IMG/VR virus record: IMGVR_UViG_3300021963_000080
Span: 1 to 64,000 of that record
Strand: one strand, 5' to 3'
Source of the DNA: a virus
Length of the DNA: 64,000 bases
Shown in pieces: positions 1 through 8,295 of the stretch. The stretch's first letter is position 1, and each line of letters opens with the position of its first letter. A program made the position numbers and the translations under genes. Below the pieces are notes generated by a model. It was given only the letters and a program-made list of their open reading frames with translations. It was not told where the DNA came from and made no database searches.

Positions 1-99
1 GAAGAAAATTCCGATACTATGGCCGTTTGGGATCTTGAAAAGAGTGCGTGGAGATCTTTCCGCCTAGATAGTGTATCAGCTATTCAATTTGATTTGTGA
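1..99 (+). CDS. C-terminal end of a WYL_2/Sm-like small phage protein (partial)
   Basis: The frame is open from base 1 to a TGA at 97-99. The last 32 residues contain VWDLEKSAWRSFRLDSV, a pattern typical of the C-terminus of small phage proteins of the WYL_2 (DUF2693-like) type, an Sm-like beta-barrel fold of unknown role. The N-terminus lies outside the window. It ends 6 bp before the glycosyltransferase start, so both are probably in one operon. Family recognition is from memory of the motif only. Confidence 0.6.
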   Translation, partial: EENSDTMAVWDLEKSAWRSFRLDSVSAIQFDL

Positions 100-105
100 G
101 ATAAT

Positions 106-1068
106 ATGCCAATCGCGACAGATGAACTAAGTAAAAACGCAATGGGTGGTACTGAGATGATGAAGTACGGTTTGCAAGACCGTATCGATCCTCAACTACT
201 CGACCACTTCCACATTACCGCTAGCCGCTTCCGCGGAACTAGCCCTGGTAAGCTGGAACTATACTGGCTACACGACCTTCCTGGTGATCCAGAATCCCAA
301 CACCTCGCTAATGGTGGATGGAATAAGTTTGAGAAACTAATCTTTGTCTCTAACTGGCAATTCCAACAATACCAACAACACTATGGACTTCCTTGGTATA
401 AGGCAGTTGTATTGCAAAATGCAATCGAACCAATCTATACAAAAGATAAGTCTAAAGACAAAATCAAAATTATCTACAACACTACTCCACATCGTGGATT
501 GGAGATTCTCGTTCCTGTGTTTGATAAGTTGTGCGAACGATATGACAACATTGAACTAGACGTATTCTCTTCGTTTAAAGCGTATGGATGGGCTGACCGA
601 GATGAGCCATACAAAGACCTATTCAAATTCTGTGAAGAGCATCCTAAGATCAATTATCACGGTTATCAACCGAATGATGTTGTAAGGGCTGCATTAGCGG
701 AAGCACATATCCAAGCATATCCTTCTATTTGGCTAGAGACATCGTGCATGGCATTGATGGAAGCAATGAGTGCTGGTTGTTTGTGTATTCATCCTAACTA
801 CGGGGCATTATACGAGACAGCAGCAAACTGGACTTGGATGTACCAATGGACACAAGACAAACGTGATCATGCAGTTACATTGATCAACCACTTAGCAATG
901 GCTATTGAAAATTATTGGACGGATGCTGTACAAACACGACTCGCTGGACAAAAATCATATGCTGATGTATTTTACAGCTGGCAATACCGCACACACCAAT
1001 GGAATGCACTACTTAGTGGAATATTAGAAGACCATAATATTAAGTTACCTGAAAAAACTGTTGACTAA
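106..1068 (+). CDS. Glycosyltransferase (GT4-like, GT-B fold)
   Basis: This 320-residue protein resembles group 1 glycosyltransferases, which transfer a sugar from a nucleotide-sugar donor. The C-terminal half has the usual Rossmann pattern. A strand followed by NTTPHRGLE (about residues 124-132) opens the second domain. YPSIWLETSCMALMEAMSAG (about 207-226) matches the EX7E donor-site region, with both Glu residues present. Only the N-terminal part is shorter than in bacterial enzymes. T4-like phages use such enzymes for DNA or virion glycosylation or for altering host surface sugars; the acceptor cannot be read from sequence. The start follows a GAGATAAT leader just after the upstream stop. 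Confidence 0.8.
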   Translation: MPIATDELSKNAMGGTEMMKYGLQDRIDPQLLDHFHITASRFRGTSPGKLELYWLHDLPGDPESQHLANGGWNKFEKLIFVSNWQFQQYQQHYGLPWYKAVVLQNAIEPIYTKDKSKDKIKIIYNTTPHRGLEILVPVFDKLCERYDNIELDVFSSFKAYGWADRDEPYKDLFKFCEEHPKINYHGYQPNDVVRAALAEAHIQAYPSIWLETSCMALMEAMSAGCLCIHPNYGALYETAANWTWMYQWTQDKRDHAVTLINHLAMAIENYWTDAVQTRLAGQKSYADVFYSWQYRTHQWNALLSGILEDHNIKLPEKTVD

Positions 1069-1095
1069 TTAGCGTAATTTAATTACAATAACCGA

Positions 1096-1956
1096 ATGAT
1101 TATCATAGACATCAACCAAGTGATGATCGCCAATATTATGGCTCAGCTTGGTAATCACACTAATACTGTGATTGAAGAGGATATATTCAGACATATGGTG
1201 CTGAATAGCATTCGTTCGTTCCGTAAAAACTTTGCTGATTATGGTGAGATTATTATTGCCTGTGATGATAAAAAGTACTGGCGTAAGCAAGTATTTCCAT
1301 ACTATAAAGCTAACCGTAAAAAGGCACGAGAACAGTCGGAAATTGACTGGAATCAAATCTTTAATTGTCTAAATAAGATTAGGGATGAGTTGAAACAATA
1401 CTCACCATACAGGGTGTTGCAAGTCGAAGGTGCTGAAGCAGACGACATTATAGCAACACTATGTATTGAGTATGGAACCATCCTACAGTCAAGTGAAAGA
1501 ATATTAATCTTATCAGGTGATAAAGATTTTGTACAATTACAAGTGTATGGAAACGTTGAGCAGTATAACCCTGTTCTTAAAAAGCAAATTAAGAACGCTA
1601 ACCCTCACAAATACTTACGTGAGCACATTCTCAAAGGTGATAGAGGGGATGGCATTCCTAACATCATGTCATCCGATACATGCATCATCGAAGGTGAACG
1701 TCAAAAGCCTTTGCCAGCAAAGCGAATCGAGCATCTCACTAACATCGCCGATTTGTCTAAAGTACTCCCACAAGATCAACTGAACAACTTTAAACGAAAC
1801 GAGCGTTTAATTGACCTCCACATGATTCCTGAAGAACTAAAGAATTCTATTTTAGAGAAGTATCATAGCGAAGCTAATAAATCGAAAGACAAGTTGGCTG
1901 AGTATTTTAAGAAGTTCAAACTCAAAACCTTGACTGAAAATATTGGTGAATTTTAA
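1096..1956 (+). CDS. rnh: RNase H / 5'-3' exonuclease of the FEN-1 family
   Basis: A T4 RNase H homologue of 286 residues (T4: 305). It removes RNA primers and flaps from lagging-strand fragments. Metal-binding acidic motifs are visible in order: an N-terminal IIIDINQV, CDDKKYWR after the first strand, VEGAEADDIIATL (about 111-123), SGDKDFVQL (about 140-148), and KGDRGDGIPNI (about 180-190) as the helix-hairpin-helix DNA-binding entry. All catalytic-type Asp/Glu clusters are present. The next gene starts 2 bp after its stop, as expected in a replication operon. Confidence 0.93.
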   Translation: MIIIDINQVMIANIMAQLGNHTNTVIEEDIFRHMVLNSIRSFRKNFADYGEIIIACDDKKYWRKQVFPYYKANRKKAREQSEIDWNQIFNCLNKIRDELKQYSPYRVLQVEGAEADDIIATLCIEYGTILQSSERILILSGDKDFVQLQVYGNVEQYNPVLKKQIKNANPHKYLREHILKGDRGDGIPNIMSSDTCIIEGERQKPLPAKRIEHLTNIADLSKVLPQDQLNNFKRNERLIDLHMIPEELKNSILEKYHSEANKSKDKLAEYFKKFKLKTLTENIGEF

Positions 1957-1957
1957 T

Positions 1958-2404
1958 ATGAGATTAGGTATATTTCAAATACTAGAGCAAGCATCAGCTC
2001 TCAAATCGACGGAAGATAAAATTAACTTTCTCCGTCAAAATCAAAACCCAGCGTTGCATACGATTCTGCGATATGCATATGACCCAACAATTGTATGGGA
2101 TCTTCCAGAAGGTGCTCCACCATTCAAGGAATGCCCATACCCTGCCCAAGAGCTACGCTTAATGTCGGAGGTACGTCGTTTGTATCTCTTTGTTAAGGGT
2201 GGCAATCCTAACCTTACTAAGTTGCGTAGAGAAGCTCTTTACATAGAACTATTAGAATCAATACATCCAAGTGATGCAGCGATCCTTGTTGCTATTAAGG
2301 ACAAGAAGATTCCATACAAAGGAATCACAGCTAAACTAGTTAAGGAAGCATTCCCAGGTCTTATCGCGGAGCAGAGTAACGATGAAGAGCGAACAACTTC
2401 ATAA
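1958..2404 (+). CDS. Conserved T4-like phage protein (DUF6433-like)
   Basis: The protein has 148 residues from an ATG two bases after the rnh stop. PEGAPPF, FVKGGNP and the closing KDKKIPYKGITAKLVKEAFPG are the recognisable blocks of a protein conserved beside rnh and phoH in environmental T4-like phages (DUF6433 as I remember it). No enzymatic motif is visible and the function is unknown. The upstream in-frame codons lie inside rnh, so the ATG at 1958 is preferred. Confidence 0.7.
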   Translation: MRLGIFQILEQASALKSTEDKINFLRQNQNPALHTILRYAYDPTIVWDLPEGAPPFKECPYPAQELRLMSEVRRLYLFVKGGNPNLTKLRREALYIELLESIHPSDAAILVAIKDKKIPYKGITAKLVKEAFPGLIAEQSNDEERTTS

Positions 2405-2561
2405 AACGAAAAAAACACACAGATCTTTTAAAGACTTCGGAGACGATAGTCACCATTTGTCTAAGAAAGCAAAAACGCAGCAATTAGCGAAAGCTAACAA
2501 CGCCATAGATAAAGCTATAAGGCGTAAAGATTGGAAAGTCATCATGGATGACAATTATTAA
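2382..2561 (+). CDS. Small basic protein, unknown
   Basis: A 59-residue ORF overlaps the end of the previous gene by 23 bp. It is rich in Lys and His (KTKKTHRSFKDFGDD near the start) and ends in KDWKVIMDDNY. The spacing fits the tight operon and the next gene has its own AAGGAG site. No family recognised; a nucleic-acid-binding role would be a guess from charge only. Confidence 0.55.
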   Translation: MKSEQLHKTKKTHRSFKDFGDDSHHLSKKAKTQQLAKANNAIDKAIRRKDWKVIMDDNY

Positions 2562-2575
2562 TAAGGAGACTTAAA

Positions 2576-2803
2576 ATGGAACTAATTGTAATTTTAGCAA
2601 TCGTAGCAGGAATTGGATTTCTTGTATACAAATCATTTTCACCAAAGGTAGCTGAAGTTCTAACACCGGAACCAACACCTGAGCCAGCCCCAGCACCAGT
2701 AGTCGAAGCCGCCAAGAAACCAGCTGCTAAGAAAACTGTTGCTAAGAAAGCTGCACCAGCAAAGACTACTACAGCACGTAAACCACGTACAACTAAGAAG
2801 TAA
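2576..2803 (+). CDS. Single-pass membrane protein with Pro/Ala/Lys-rich tail
   Basis: The protein has 75 residues and a good AAGGAG site upstream. Residues 1-20 (MELIVILAIVAGIGFLVYKS) form one membrane segment. The rest is low-complexity PEPTPEPAPAP followed by AKK/TAR repeats, giving a basic, histone-like C-terminus. The topology suggests an inner-membrane anchor with a cytoplasmic basic tail. Function unknown. Confidence 0.65.
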   Translation: MELIVILAIVAGIGFLVYKSFSPKVAEVLTPEPTPEPAPAPVVEAAKKPAAKKTVAKKAAPAKTTTARKPRTTKK

Positions 2804-3100
2804 ATGCCAATCTATTGTTTCCGTGACACAAAGACTGATGAAGTATTTGATATTATGATGCGCATCAGCGAACTAGACAAGTATAAAGAAGCAAACCCCG
2901 ACCACATAAGAGTGATCGAGGCGCCTAACATTGTCTCAGGTGTGTCTATTACCGGAAAGTTGGATAGTGGATTCAAAGACGTATTATCTAAAATCTCTGA
3001 AGCACATCCAAGTTCTCCGTTAGCAGAAACTCACGGAAAGAGATCGATTAAGCAAGTGCAGACCGAGAGAGCAATCCGTAAATGGAGGAGCTCTGAATAA
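2804..3100 (+). CDS. Conserved T4-like hypothetical (degenerate zinc-ribbon-like start)
   Basis: A 98-residue protein starts directly at the stop of the previous gene. The opening MPIYCFRDTKTDEVFD resembles FmdB-type N-termini, but the CxxC pairs of a zinc ribbon are missing. The block DSGFKDVLSKISEAHPSSPL is shared with similar small proteins near phoH in other T4-like phages. Role unknown. Confidence 0.6.
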   Translation: MPIYCFRDTKTDEVFDIMMRISELDKYKEANPDHIRVIEAPNIVSGVSITGKLDSGFKDVLSKISEAHPSSPLAETHGKRSIKQVQTERAIRKWRSSE

Positions 3101-3130
3101 CAACAACTAACCCAAATCGGTAGGAGAAAA

Positions 3131-3895
3131 ATGGCTAGCAAACGCTCAAGTGCATTGCACGTAGTAAACACATCAGACACACAACAAACTGAGCAACCAT
3201 CAAAACAACATTTGCCATTGAAAATAAAGTTGGACCACATGAAAACGTTTGGTCCGCTAACTGATAACCAAAAGAAGTTTTATGATGCATATAAGCGCGG
3301 CGACTATTTTATAGCGTTGCATGGTGTAGCAGGAACGGGAAAGAGCTTTATAGCACTTTATAAAGCACTAGAAGAGGTATTAGATAAGGGTAATCCTTTC
3401 GATAAAGTTATTATTGTTAGATCTGCTGTACAAGGCAGAGAAATTGGTCACCTTCCAGGCGACATAGAAGGTAAGTTAGAGATTTACAGACAGCCGTATA
3501 TGCAGATTTGCGATACATTGTTTGGTAGAAGAGATGCATATCAAAGATTAGAAGAGCAGCATCATATTGAATTCATATCGACCTCGTTTATTCGCGGTAT
3601 GACATTTGATGATGCTATTATTATTGTCGACGAGATGCAGAACATGACATATGAAGAAATTGATACAGTTATGACTCGTGTTGGTCATCGCTCAAAGATC
3701 ATATGGTGTGGGGATTATAGACAGTGTGATTTGAAAAAGAGAGATGATAAATCCGGTTTGCTCAAGTTTTTTGAAGTCGCTGCTTTAATGTCAGCGTTCA
3801 CGCGAATCGAGTTTACAACTAATGATATTGTTCGTAGTAGTTTAGTGAAAGATTATATCCTTGCAAAGATTCAACTCGAAGACTCAAAACCGTAA
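3131..3895 (+). CDS. phoH: PhoH-like P-loop ATPase
   Basis: A 254-residue member of the PhoH family, common in environmental T4-like phages. Walker A is HGVAGTGKSF (about 64-73) and Walker B is AIIIVDEMQNM (about 161-171). The PhoH-type RSAVQGREIGHLPGD and IWCGDYRQCDL blocks are intact. PhoH proteins are ATPases, often fused to RNA-binding or nuclease domains elsewhere; the phage role is not settled. A GTAGGAG ribosome site precedes the ATG. The first 35 residues are Gln/Ser-rich and look disordered. Confidence 0.9.
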   Translation: MASKRSSALHVVNTSDTQQTEQPSKQHLPLKIKLDHMKTFGPLTDNQKKFYDAYKRGDYFIALHGVAGTGKSFIALYKALEEVLDKGNPFDKVIIVRSAVQGREIGHLPGDIEGKLEIYRQPYMQICDTLFGRRDAYQRLEEQHHIEFISTSFIRGMTFDDAIIIVDEMQNMTYEEIDTVMTRVGHRSKIIWCGDYRQCDLKKRDDKSGLLKFFEVAALMSAFTRIEFTTNDIVRSSLVKDYILAKIQLEDSKP

Positions 3896-4625
3896 ATTGT
3901 TTGAGCGTCAAGATCTACCACAAATAGATCTTGAATCAACCACGATCGACGGGAAGCGCTACTACTGGACACCAGATGGCGCTCTCTATCCATCCGTAAC
4001 ATCTGTCCTTAGTAGTAACGAAGAAAAGAAAGCCGGACTTCAACGTTGGCGTAATAAGGTCGGTGAAGCAGAAGCAAATAGGATTTCTCGTAGAGCATCA
4101 GGTCGCGGAACTGAACTGCACAACATCTGTGAAGACTATCTGTTAAACAAAAACACATACCTCCAAAAGAGGATGCCTCTTAGTGTTGAGTTGTTCAAGA
4201 ACATCCAACCCGTTCTAGACGAACACGTTGATGTAATATATGGTAACGAACTAGCGTTATTCTCTCATACGCTAAAGACAGCCGGCCGTACAGATATGTT
4301 CTGTCGGTTCATGGGTGTCAATACAATTGTCGACTTTAAGTCAGCAACGACAAATAAGAGAGAAGATTGGATTGAGGACTACTTCTTACAATCAACAGCA
4401 TATGCAATTATGCTAGAAGAAGTGTACAAAGATCTCAGACCAATTGTAATTCCACAAATTGCTATCGTAATTGCTGTGGAAGAAGGAGAGAGCAAGTATC
4501 AGTTGTTCCTCAAACAAACTTCAGAGTACAGAGAAAAGGTCAAGTATACTTTTGGACAGTACGCTGAAAACAATCCCCTCCCCAAAGGTGTAAGGACAGA
4601 CGATCTGTTCGAAAAAGCACTTTAA
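3861..4625 (+). CDS. PD-(D/E)XK nuclease (MGME1/Cas4-like exonuclease)
   Basis: The frame opens at a TTG (3861) inside the 3' end of phoH; an alternative TTG start lies at 3897 and neither has a good ribosome site. Motifs: SVTSVLSS near the start, GRGTELHNICEDYL (the helix with a metal-binding His), AGRTDMFCRF, and VDFKSATTNK, the D-x-K core of the PD-(D/E)XK fold, followed by QSTAYAIML with the conserved Gln. This matches RecB-like single-strand exonucleases seen next to replication genes in T4-like phages. Confidence 0.8.
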   Translation: MQRFNSKTQNRKLFERQDLPQIDLESTTIDGKRYYWTPDGALYPSVTSVLSSNEEKKAGLQRWRNKVGEAEANRISRRASGRGTELHNICEDYLLNKNTYLQKRMPLSVELFKNIQPVLDEHVDVIYGNELALFSHTLKTAGRTDMFCRFMGVNTIVDFKSATTNKREDWIEDYFLQSTAYAIMLEEVYKDLRPIVIPQIAIVIAVEEGESKYQLFLKQTSEYREKVKYTFGQYAENNPLPKGVRTDDLFEKAL

Positions 4626-4645
4626 AATTAACTAGTTATAGCCTG

Positions 4646-4674
4646 TTGACATTTGCTCAAAGGTTGTGTAAAAT
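4646..4674 (+). promoter_or_regulatory. Sigma70-like promoter upstream of the HTH-like gene
   Basis: TTGACA at 4646-4651 and TAAAAT at 4669-4674 are separated by 17 bp. It sits in the first gap after the nuclease gene, 33 bp before the ATG at 4708. The downstream bases AGACTC recur after the leftward promoter at 21591. Confidence 0.7.
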
Positions 4675-4707
4675 AGACTCTACCTTATCTGATAGAGGAT
4701 TTACCGA

Positions 4708-5196
4708 ATGGTTAATATTCAAAGTGTGTTCAAGAAGTACGATATCAATCCGAATGGCTCCATCAACCGAGCAATCCAGAATGTTAGTTTGGCTATCTCT
4801 GAAGCACCCGATCCATTTGTCACGTCCAATCAGATTATTAGTGCGTTAGGTTGTAAGCCTATACGTGATAGTATCGATGCACAAATCATTGCAAAATGTC
4901 TAATTGAGCAAGCAATACTACAACGTGAGGAGTATATACCGGAGTTTGCCCTTACCAAGGCAAATGAGAAGCTCGCTAATATGAAGGTAAACCATCCCTA
5001 TTGTTTTGTTATGAAGGAGAGTACTGTGGAAGCAACTGCAACGTCTAAACGTGGTGGCGATAAGAAAGCCAAAGCCTTGGAGATTTTTGAGGCTAACCGT
5101 GATAAGAAGCCTAGCGATGTCGCTAAGCTGATTCAGATGGAACTTGGCATTACGTTTGCCAACGCTTATTACTACGTATCGCGCGTATTTAAGTAA
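4708..5196 (+). CDS. Probable DNA-binding protein with C-terminal HTH-like domain
   Basis: A 162-residue protein under its own promoter. The last 45 residues (KKAKALEIFEANRD ... GITFANAYYYVSRVFK) look like a small helix-turn-helix-type module, and the same pattern closes the protein at 24467 (KQAKAIEIVRKL ... KAGATTYFHNSR). The N-terminal 100 residues contain helices but no known domain. A regulatory role is inferred from the fold-like pattern and promoter; no target is visible. It lies just upstream of the candidate RNA at 5226-5428. Confidence 0.6.
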   Translation: MVNIQSVFKKYDINPNGSINRAIQNVSLAISEAPDPFVTSNQIISALGCKPIRDSIDAQIIAKCLIEQAILQREEYIPEFALTKANEKLANMKVNHPYCFVMKESTVEATATSKRGGDKKAKALEIFEANRDKKPSDVAKLIQMELGITFANAYYYVSRVFK

Positions 5197-5225
5197 GCAT
5201 TTTCCTATGGCCCTTTTGTTAGGGG

Positions 5226-5428
5226 TTATAGGTCTGTTAATTGGAAAAATCCTGTGTCCACTTGGATAATGCACTGTCAATGACGTCCCTGGTTCGAAAC
5301 ACACGTAATACAGTTGTACTAAACGGAAAGCAAGGTTAGCATCGGCCGGTGTCCTTGTATAAAGTTTAGACGATAAAAGCAAACGGCAGTAGGGTGATTG
5401 CTGTCCATAACAATTAACAGACCTATAA
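5226..5428 (+). ncRNA. Candidate structured RNA closed by a perfect 18-bp inverted repeat
   Basis: TTATAGGTCTGTTAATTG at 5226-5243 is exactly complementary to 5411-5428, with 167 bases between. Inside are further pairings: CTAAAC/GTTTAG enclosing CAAGG/CCTTG, TGTGT/ACACA, and a GGCAG/CTGTC hairpin (with one G-U pair). The 257-bp gap holds no ORF of note. The overall form, about 200 nt with a long terminal stem, would suit a stable small RNA. A T-loop-like GGTTCGAAA occurs inside but no tRNA cloverleaf folds. The strand is assumed from neighbouring genes. Confidence 0.5.
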
Positions 5429-5453
5429 TGTGTTAAATATTTAAAGGATCAAT

Positions 5454-5807
5454 ATGAGTATCATATATTTAAGTACACGTTCGAAAAAGACTCGCAAGCA
5501 AAAGCAGAAGCAGAAAGATGCTTGGGAGTTGTATAAAGAGAAGTATGGCCTTAATGAAAATAGAGGTCGTACTCAACAAATCGTTAAGACATGGGCCGAA
5601 CCAAAGCTAATGTCTCTACGACCTGGTGCGCTTGATCATAAACAACACAAATCATTGAACAGTGGTGCTGCTGTGGCAACGAAGACTGCGCGTCCAGTAT
5701 ATACCGGCGATCAGATGATTGGAATTGCAGCAATGCATAAGTCCAATCTCGTTCCTATCTTTAGTAGCGAATCTGCTCACGATGTTTCAAAAATGCGGAG
5801 AGGATAA
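5454..5807 (+). CDS. Conserved phage hypothetical protein
   Basis: 117 residues after an AAGGATC ribosome site. The N-terminus is strongly basic (KKTRKQKQKQKD). The C-terminus PVYTGDQMIGIAAMHKSNLVPIF ends in SKMRRG, a block found in many unrelated phages. Role unknown. It heads a run of small overlapping genes to 9 kb. Confidence 0.7.
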   Translation: MSIIYLSTRSKKTRKQKQKQKDAWELYKEKYGLNENRGRTQQIVKTWAEPKLMSLRPGALDHKQHKSLNSGAAVATKTARPVYTGDQMIGIAAMHKSNLVPIFSSESAHDVSKMRRG

Positions 5808-5808
5808 T

Positions 5809-6015
5809 ATGATTTTAGAAGTTCATGCTAAACCAAAAAGACATTTTGATGTCAGCTCGAGAAACGACTTGAAGATTGCAAAGAACTTTTTTCAAACTTG
5901 GTCGTGGGGTGGTAATGGGTGTCCGTTTGTTTTAGAACAACCCCATACATCTATTCCCGAGATGATGAGAGAAAAGATCATCAACAAGATGTTTAAAATT
6001 ACAATTGCAGAATAA
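5809..6015 (+). CDS. Conserved small phage protein
   Basis: 68 residues from an ATG one base after the previous stop. The block KNFFQTWSWGGNGCPFVLEQ recurs in many phages as a short protein of unknown role. A related FLKSWTW block occurs in the N-terminal extension of the ATPase frame at 6544, suggesting that segment derives from a second copy. Confidence 0.65.
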   Translation: MILEVHAKPKRHFDVSSRNDLKIAKNFFQTWSWGGNGCPFVLEQPHTSIPEMMREKIINKMFKITIAE

Positions 6016-6017
6016 AA

Positions 6018-6377
6018 ATGAAAGTAGCAATAAACAGATGTTTTGGTGGTTTTGGTTTATCGGATGAAGGGTTCGAAGAACTACTAAAGCGTAAGGGTAT
6101 TTTATTCGAGTTTGTGAAAAACGAATCGAGGTTCATGGGCAATACGTATTACCGGGCTGGCCATGTTGGAGAAGAAGAACACTATCTGTCTCCGGAGGAG
6201 TTCACCAAGGACCGTAATGATTATGATCTGATTACCGTATTGGAAGAGATGGGCAACAGAGCATGGGGCTTTGCGGCTGAGATTGCAATCATACATATAC
6301 CAGACGATGTTCAGTGGCATATTTCGGAGTATGATGGTCTGGAGCATGTCGCAGAAGATCATAGGATATGGCAATGA
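6018..6377 (+). CDS. Conserved phage hypothetical protein
   Basis: 119 residues starting MKVAINRCFGGFGLSDEG and ending YDGLEHVAEDHRIW. Both ends are hallmarks of a protein widespread in phages of several families. It is acidic, with no signal or membrane segment. Function not known. Its stop overlaps the next ATG (ATGA). Confidence 0.75.
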   Translation: MKVAINRCFGGFGLSDEGFEELLKRKGILFEFVKNESRFMGNTYYRAGHVGEEEHYLSPEEFTKDRNDYDLITVLEEMGNRAWGFAAEIAIIHIPDDVQWHISEYDGLEHVAEDHRIWQ

Positions 6378-6556
6378 AAGCATTAAGAGATCAATTGATT
6401 GATAGAATCGCTTCTATTGGCGGAGAAGAGCGAGAATTCTATGAGGATTACTCCGATTACGACCTTTTGGAAGATTATGAAAGCCTGCTAAGAGCGAACA
6501 TTGAAGAAGAGTTTGCAAATGAAAAAAAAGCGAGCGGTGATCAGTGTCAGATATAG
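6374..6556 (+). CDS. Small acidic protein, unknown
   Basis: 60 residues from the ATG at 6374, which overlaps the previous stop; an in-frame ATG at 6368 is the alternative, but AGGAT spacing favours 6374. It is rich in Glu, Asp and Tyr (EEREFYEDYSDYDLLEDYES). No family recognised. Confidence 0.5.
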   Translation: MKALRDQLIDRIASIGGEEREFYEDYSDYDLLEDYESLLRANIEEEFANEKKASGDQCQI

Positions 6557-7704
6557 TAAAGTATGTTAATAAAGCCCTTGCTAGTATTCTAAGTGAAGGA
6601 CGAATCCCTCGCCCCACTAGATCGTATAGAAGCCTTCGTCGTAGAAGACGATCAAAGCAATTTTTAAAATCATGGACGTGGCAGGAAGAACCGATGTCAT
6701 CTAACACAAACGAATTTTTTCTAGCATCATCAGATGTATCCGATCACATCACTACCAAACTTATGTTTGAACGTGTTGGCAAGAACACATTGATGGAAGA
6801 AGTAACTCTTCTTGCAACTAAACAACAATGGATGGAGTTCGTCAAGGATACATTCGGAGACGAAAAAAGCTATCAGATTACACACTACTCTTCAAGCGGT
6901 ATGCTTGTGATTGGTCGTGGAACAAAATCTTGGATGTCTTGCGAGCTTAACGCTAACGCTATCTCGATTAAAGTATATGGCACTCGCGAAGAGATTGATA
7001 CTTTCGTTGGATACTGTGCTGAAAAGTTTGAGATTGCAGAGTCTTATATTGAATGGATGTACTCATCAGATGGCTCCTCTGTAAACGTACCGTTACGTAC
7101 TGATAGAGTTCCGACGTCGGAGATGTATCCTTTCCTTGGAGAAGAGTCTATTGAAGACTACTACGATCGTTATCTAAACTCTGATGCTTCTATCTTACTG
7201 TTGATCGGACCACCCGGTACTGGTAAGACTACATTCATTCGTGGTTTGTTACAACACACCAAGTCAAGCGCAGTCGTTACATACGATGCTACAATTTTGG
7301 AAAAGGATTATGTATTCGCACAATTCATTGAAGGTGAAGCAAACGTAATGGTAATGGAAGATGCTGATACATTCTTGAAAGCTCGTAGTGATGGTAACTC
7401 CATGATGCATCGCTTCCTTAACGTAGGAGACGGACTTGTCACTACGAAGGGTAAGAAGTTGGTATTCTCTACTAACCTACCATCGATCCGTGATGTTGAT
7501 TCTGCATTAGTGAGACCTGGTCGTTGTTTTGATATCTTGCATTTTGATAACCTCACTAAGGATCAAGCTGTTACATTGGCGAAGAAAGTTAATATTGATC
7601 CCACTAAGCTGACAAAAGAAACTTATTCTATTGCTGAGATCTTCAATGGCGAAGTTCAACAACACACAAACAAAACAATCTCTAGAAAAGTCGGGTTTCT
7701 ATGA
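6544..7704 (+). CDS. AAA-family ATPase
   Basis: The GTG at 6544 gives 386 residues; an ATG at 6694 with GGAAG upstream would give 336 and may be the main start. The ATPase core is clear: Walker A LIGPPGTGKTTF (about 220-231), Walker B VMVMEDADTF, sensor-1 LVFSTNLPS, and an arginine stretch VRPGRCFDILHF. It resembles BCS1/proteasome-type AAA proteins carried by environmental T4-like phages. The first 50 residues are Arg-rich and include a FLKSWTW motif related to the protein at 5809. Target unknown. Confidence 0.8.
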   Translation: MSDIVKYVNKALASILSEGRIPRPTRSYRSLRRRRRSKQFLKSWTWQEEPMSSNTNEFFLASSDVSDHITTKLMFERVGKNTLMEEVTLLATKQQWMEFVKDTFGDEKSYQITHYSSSGMLVIGRGTKSWMSCELNANAISIKVYGTREEIDTFVGYCAEKFEIAESYIEWMYSSDGSSVNVPLRTDRVPTSEMYPFLGEESIEDYYDRYLNSDASILLLIGPPGTGKTTFIRGLLQHTKSSAVVTYDATILEKDYVFAQFIEGEANVMVMEDADTFLKARSDGNSMMHRFLNVGDGLVTTKGKKLVFSTNLPSIRDVDSALVRPGRCFDILHFDNLTKDQAVTLAKKVNIDPTKLTKETYSIAEIFNGEVQQHTNKTISRKVGFL

Positions 7705-7913
7705 GATGGATAAAGATCGCAGGATCCTTCATCATATTTGGTGGGGCATATATGCTTATGGTTTTTATCCTTGTTTTTACTTTAACCGCTGCTGTTGACT
7801 CTGACAACAGAGGTGGTGTATACTATAACTGTACATGGGCTGAGATTAGTCCTGACATGCCACCAAAGGTGAGAGAAGAATGCCGAAAATTAATCCGACG
7901 AAACACAACATGA
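7701..7913 (+). CDS. Small membrane protein
   Basis: 70 residues, overlapping the ATPase stop by 4 bp. Residues 4-31 form one long hydrophobic segment (IAGSFIIFGGAYMLMVFILV). The remainder is exported-looking with two Cys. No family recognised. Confidence 0.55.
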   Translation: MRWIKIAGSFIIFGGAYMLMVFILVFTLTAAVDSDNRGGVYYNCTWAEISPDMPPKVREECRKLIRRNTT

Positions 7914-8158
7914 CCGCTGAGCACGAGCTCCTGCAACTATTGCAAGAAGAGTGTGCTGAAGTAATTCAAGCCGCAAGTAAATGCATTCGGTTTGGAGAGA
8001 AAGATAACCACTTTCATTTGGAAAAGGAAATTGGGGATCTATTTTGTATTCTTGATATTATGCATCAGTTCGATATGTTCTCGCTGACTAAGGCTGAGAG
8101 CTATTATGAAGAAAAGTATCAAAAGCTAAAGAAGTATACTAACTTGGATTTGGAATGA
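7880..8158 (+). CDS. MazG-like nucleotide pyrophosphohydrolase
   Basis: 92 residues, or 82 if the ATG at 7910 is used. The metal-binding pattern EECAEVIQAASK followed by EKEIGDLFCILD matches the ExxE ... ExxD motif of all-alpha NTP pyrophosphohydrolases of the MazG/MazG-like type. Such phage enzymes hydrolyse (d)NTPs or ppGpp-like nucleotides; the substrate is not deducible. The 7880 start has a GAGAGAAG site but overlaps the previous gene by 34 bp. Confidence 0.75.
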   Translation: MPKINPTKHNMTAEHELLQLLQEECAEVIQAASKCIRFGEKDNHFHLEKEIGDLFCILDIMHQFDMFSLTKAESYYEEKYQKLKKYTNLDLE

Positions 8159-8295
8159 AAAGAATTGTAACTTATATCTGTTTGGTAATTGCATTGCCAA
8201 TTGTTATATTAGGTGCATTGTGGGTGTTTATAAAAGACGCTTTCAGAGCTGGCAAGCAAGTCGGTACCGCATTTCTTGATTATTTGGAGACATGA
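8155..8295 (+). CDS. Small single-pass membrane protein
   Basis: 46 residues, linked to both neighbours by ATGA overlaps. Residues 4-27 are hydrophobic (VTYICLVIALPIVILGALWV), followed by a basic, amphipathic tail. Unknown role. Confidence 0.5.
   Translation: MKRIVTYICLVIALPIVILGALWVFIKDAFRAGKQVGTAFLDYLET

Noticed and set aside
5270-5320. tRNA-like piece with T-loop motif GGTTCGAAA
   Set aside because: The bases flanking the T-loop do not pair into a 5-bp stem and no anticodon arm or acceptor stem fits. Treated as part of the larger inverted-repeat element.
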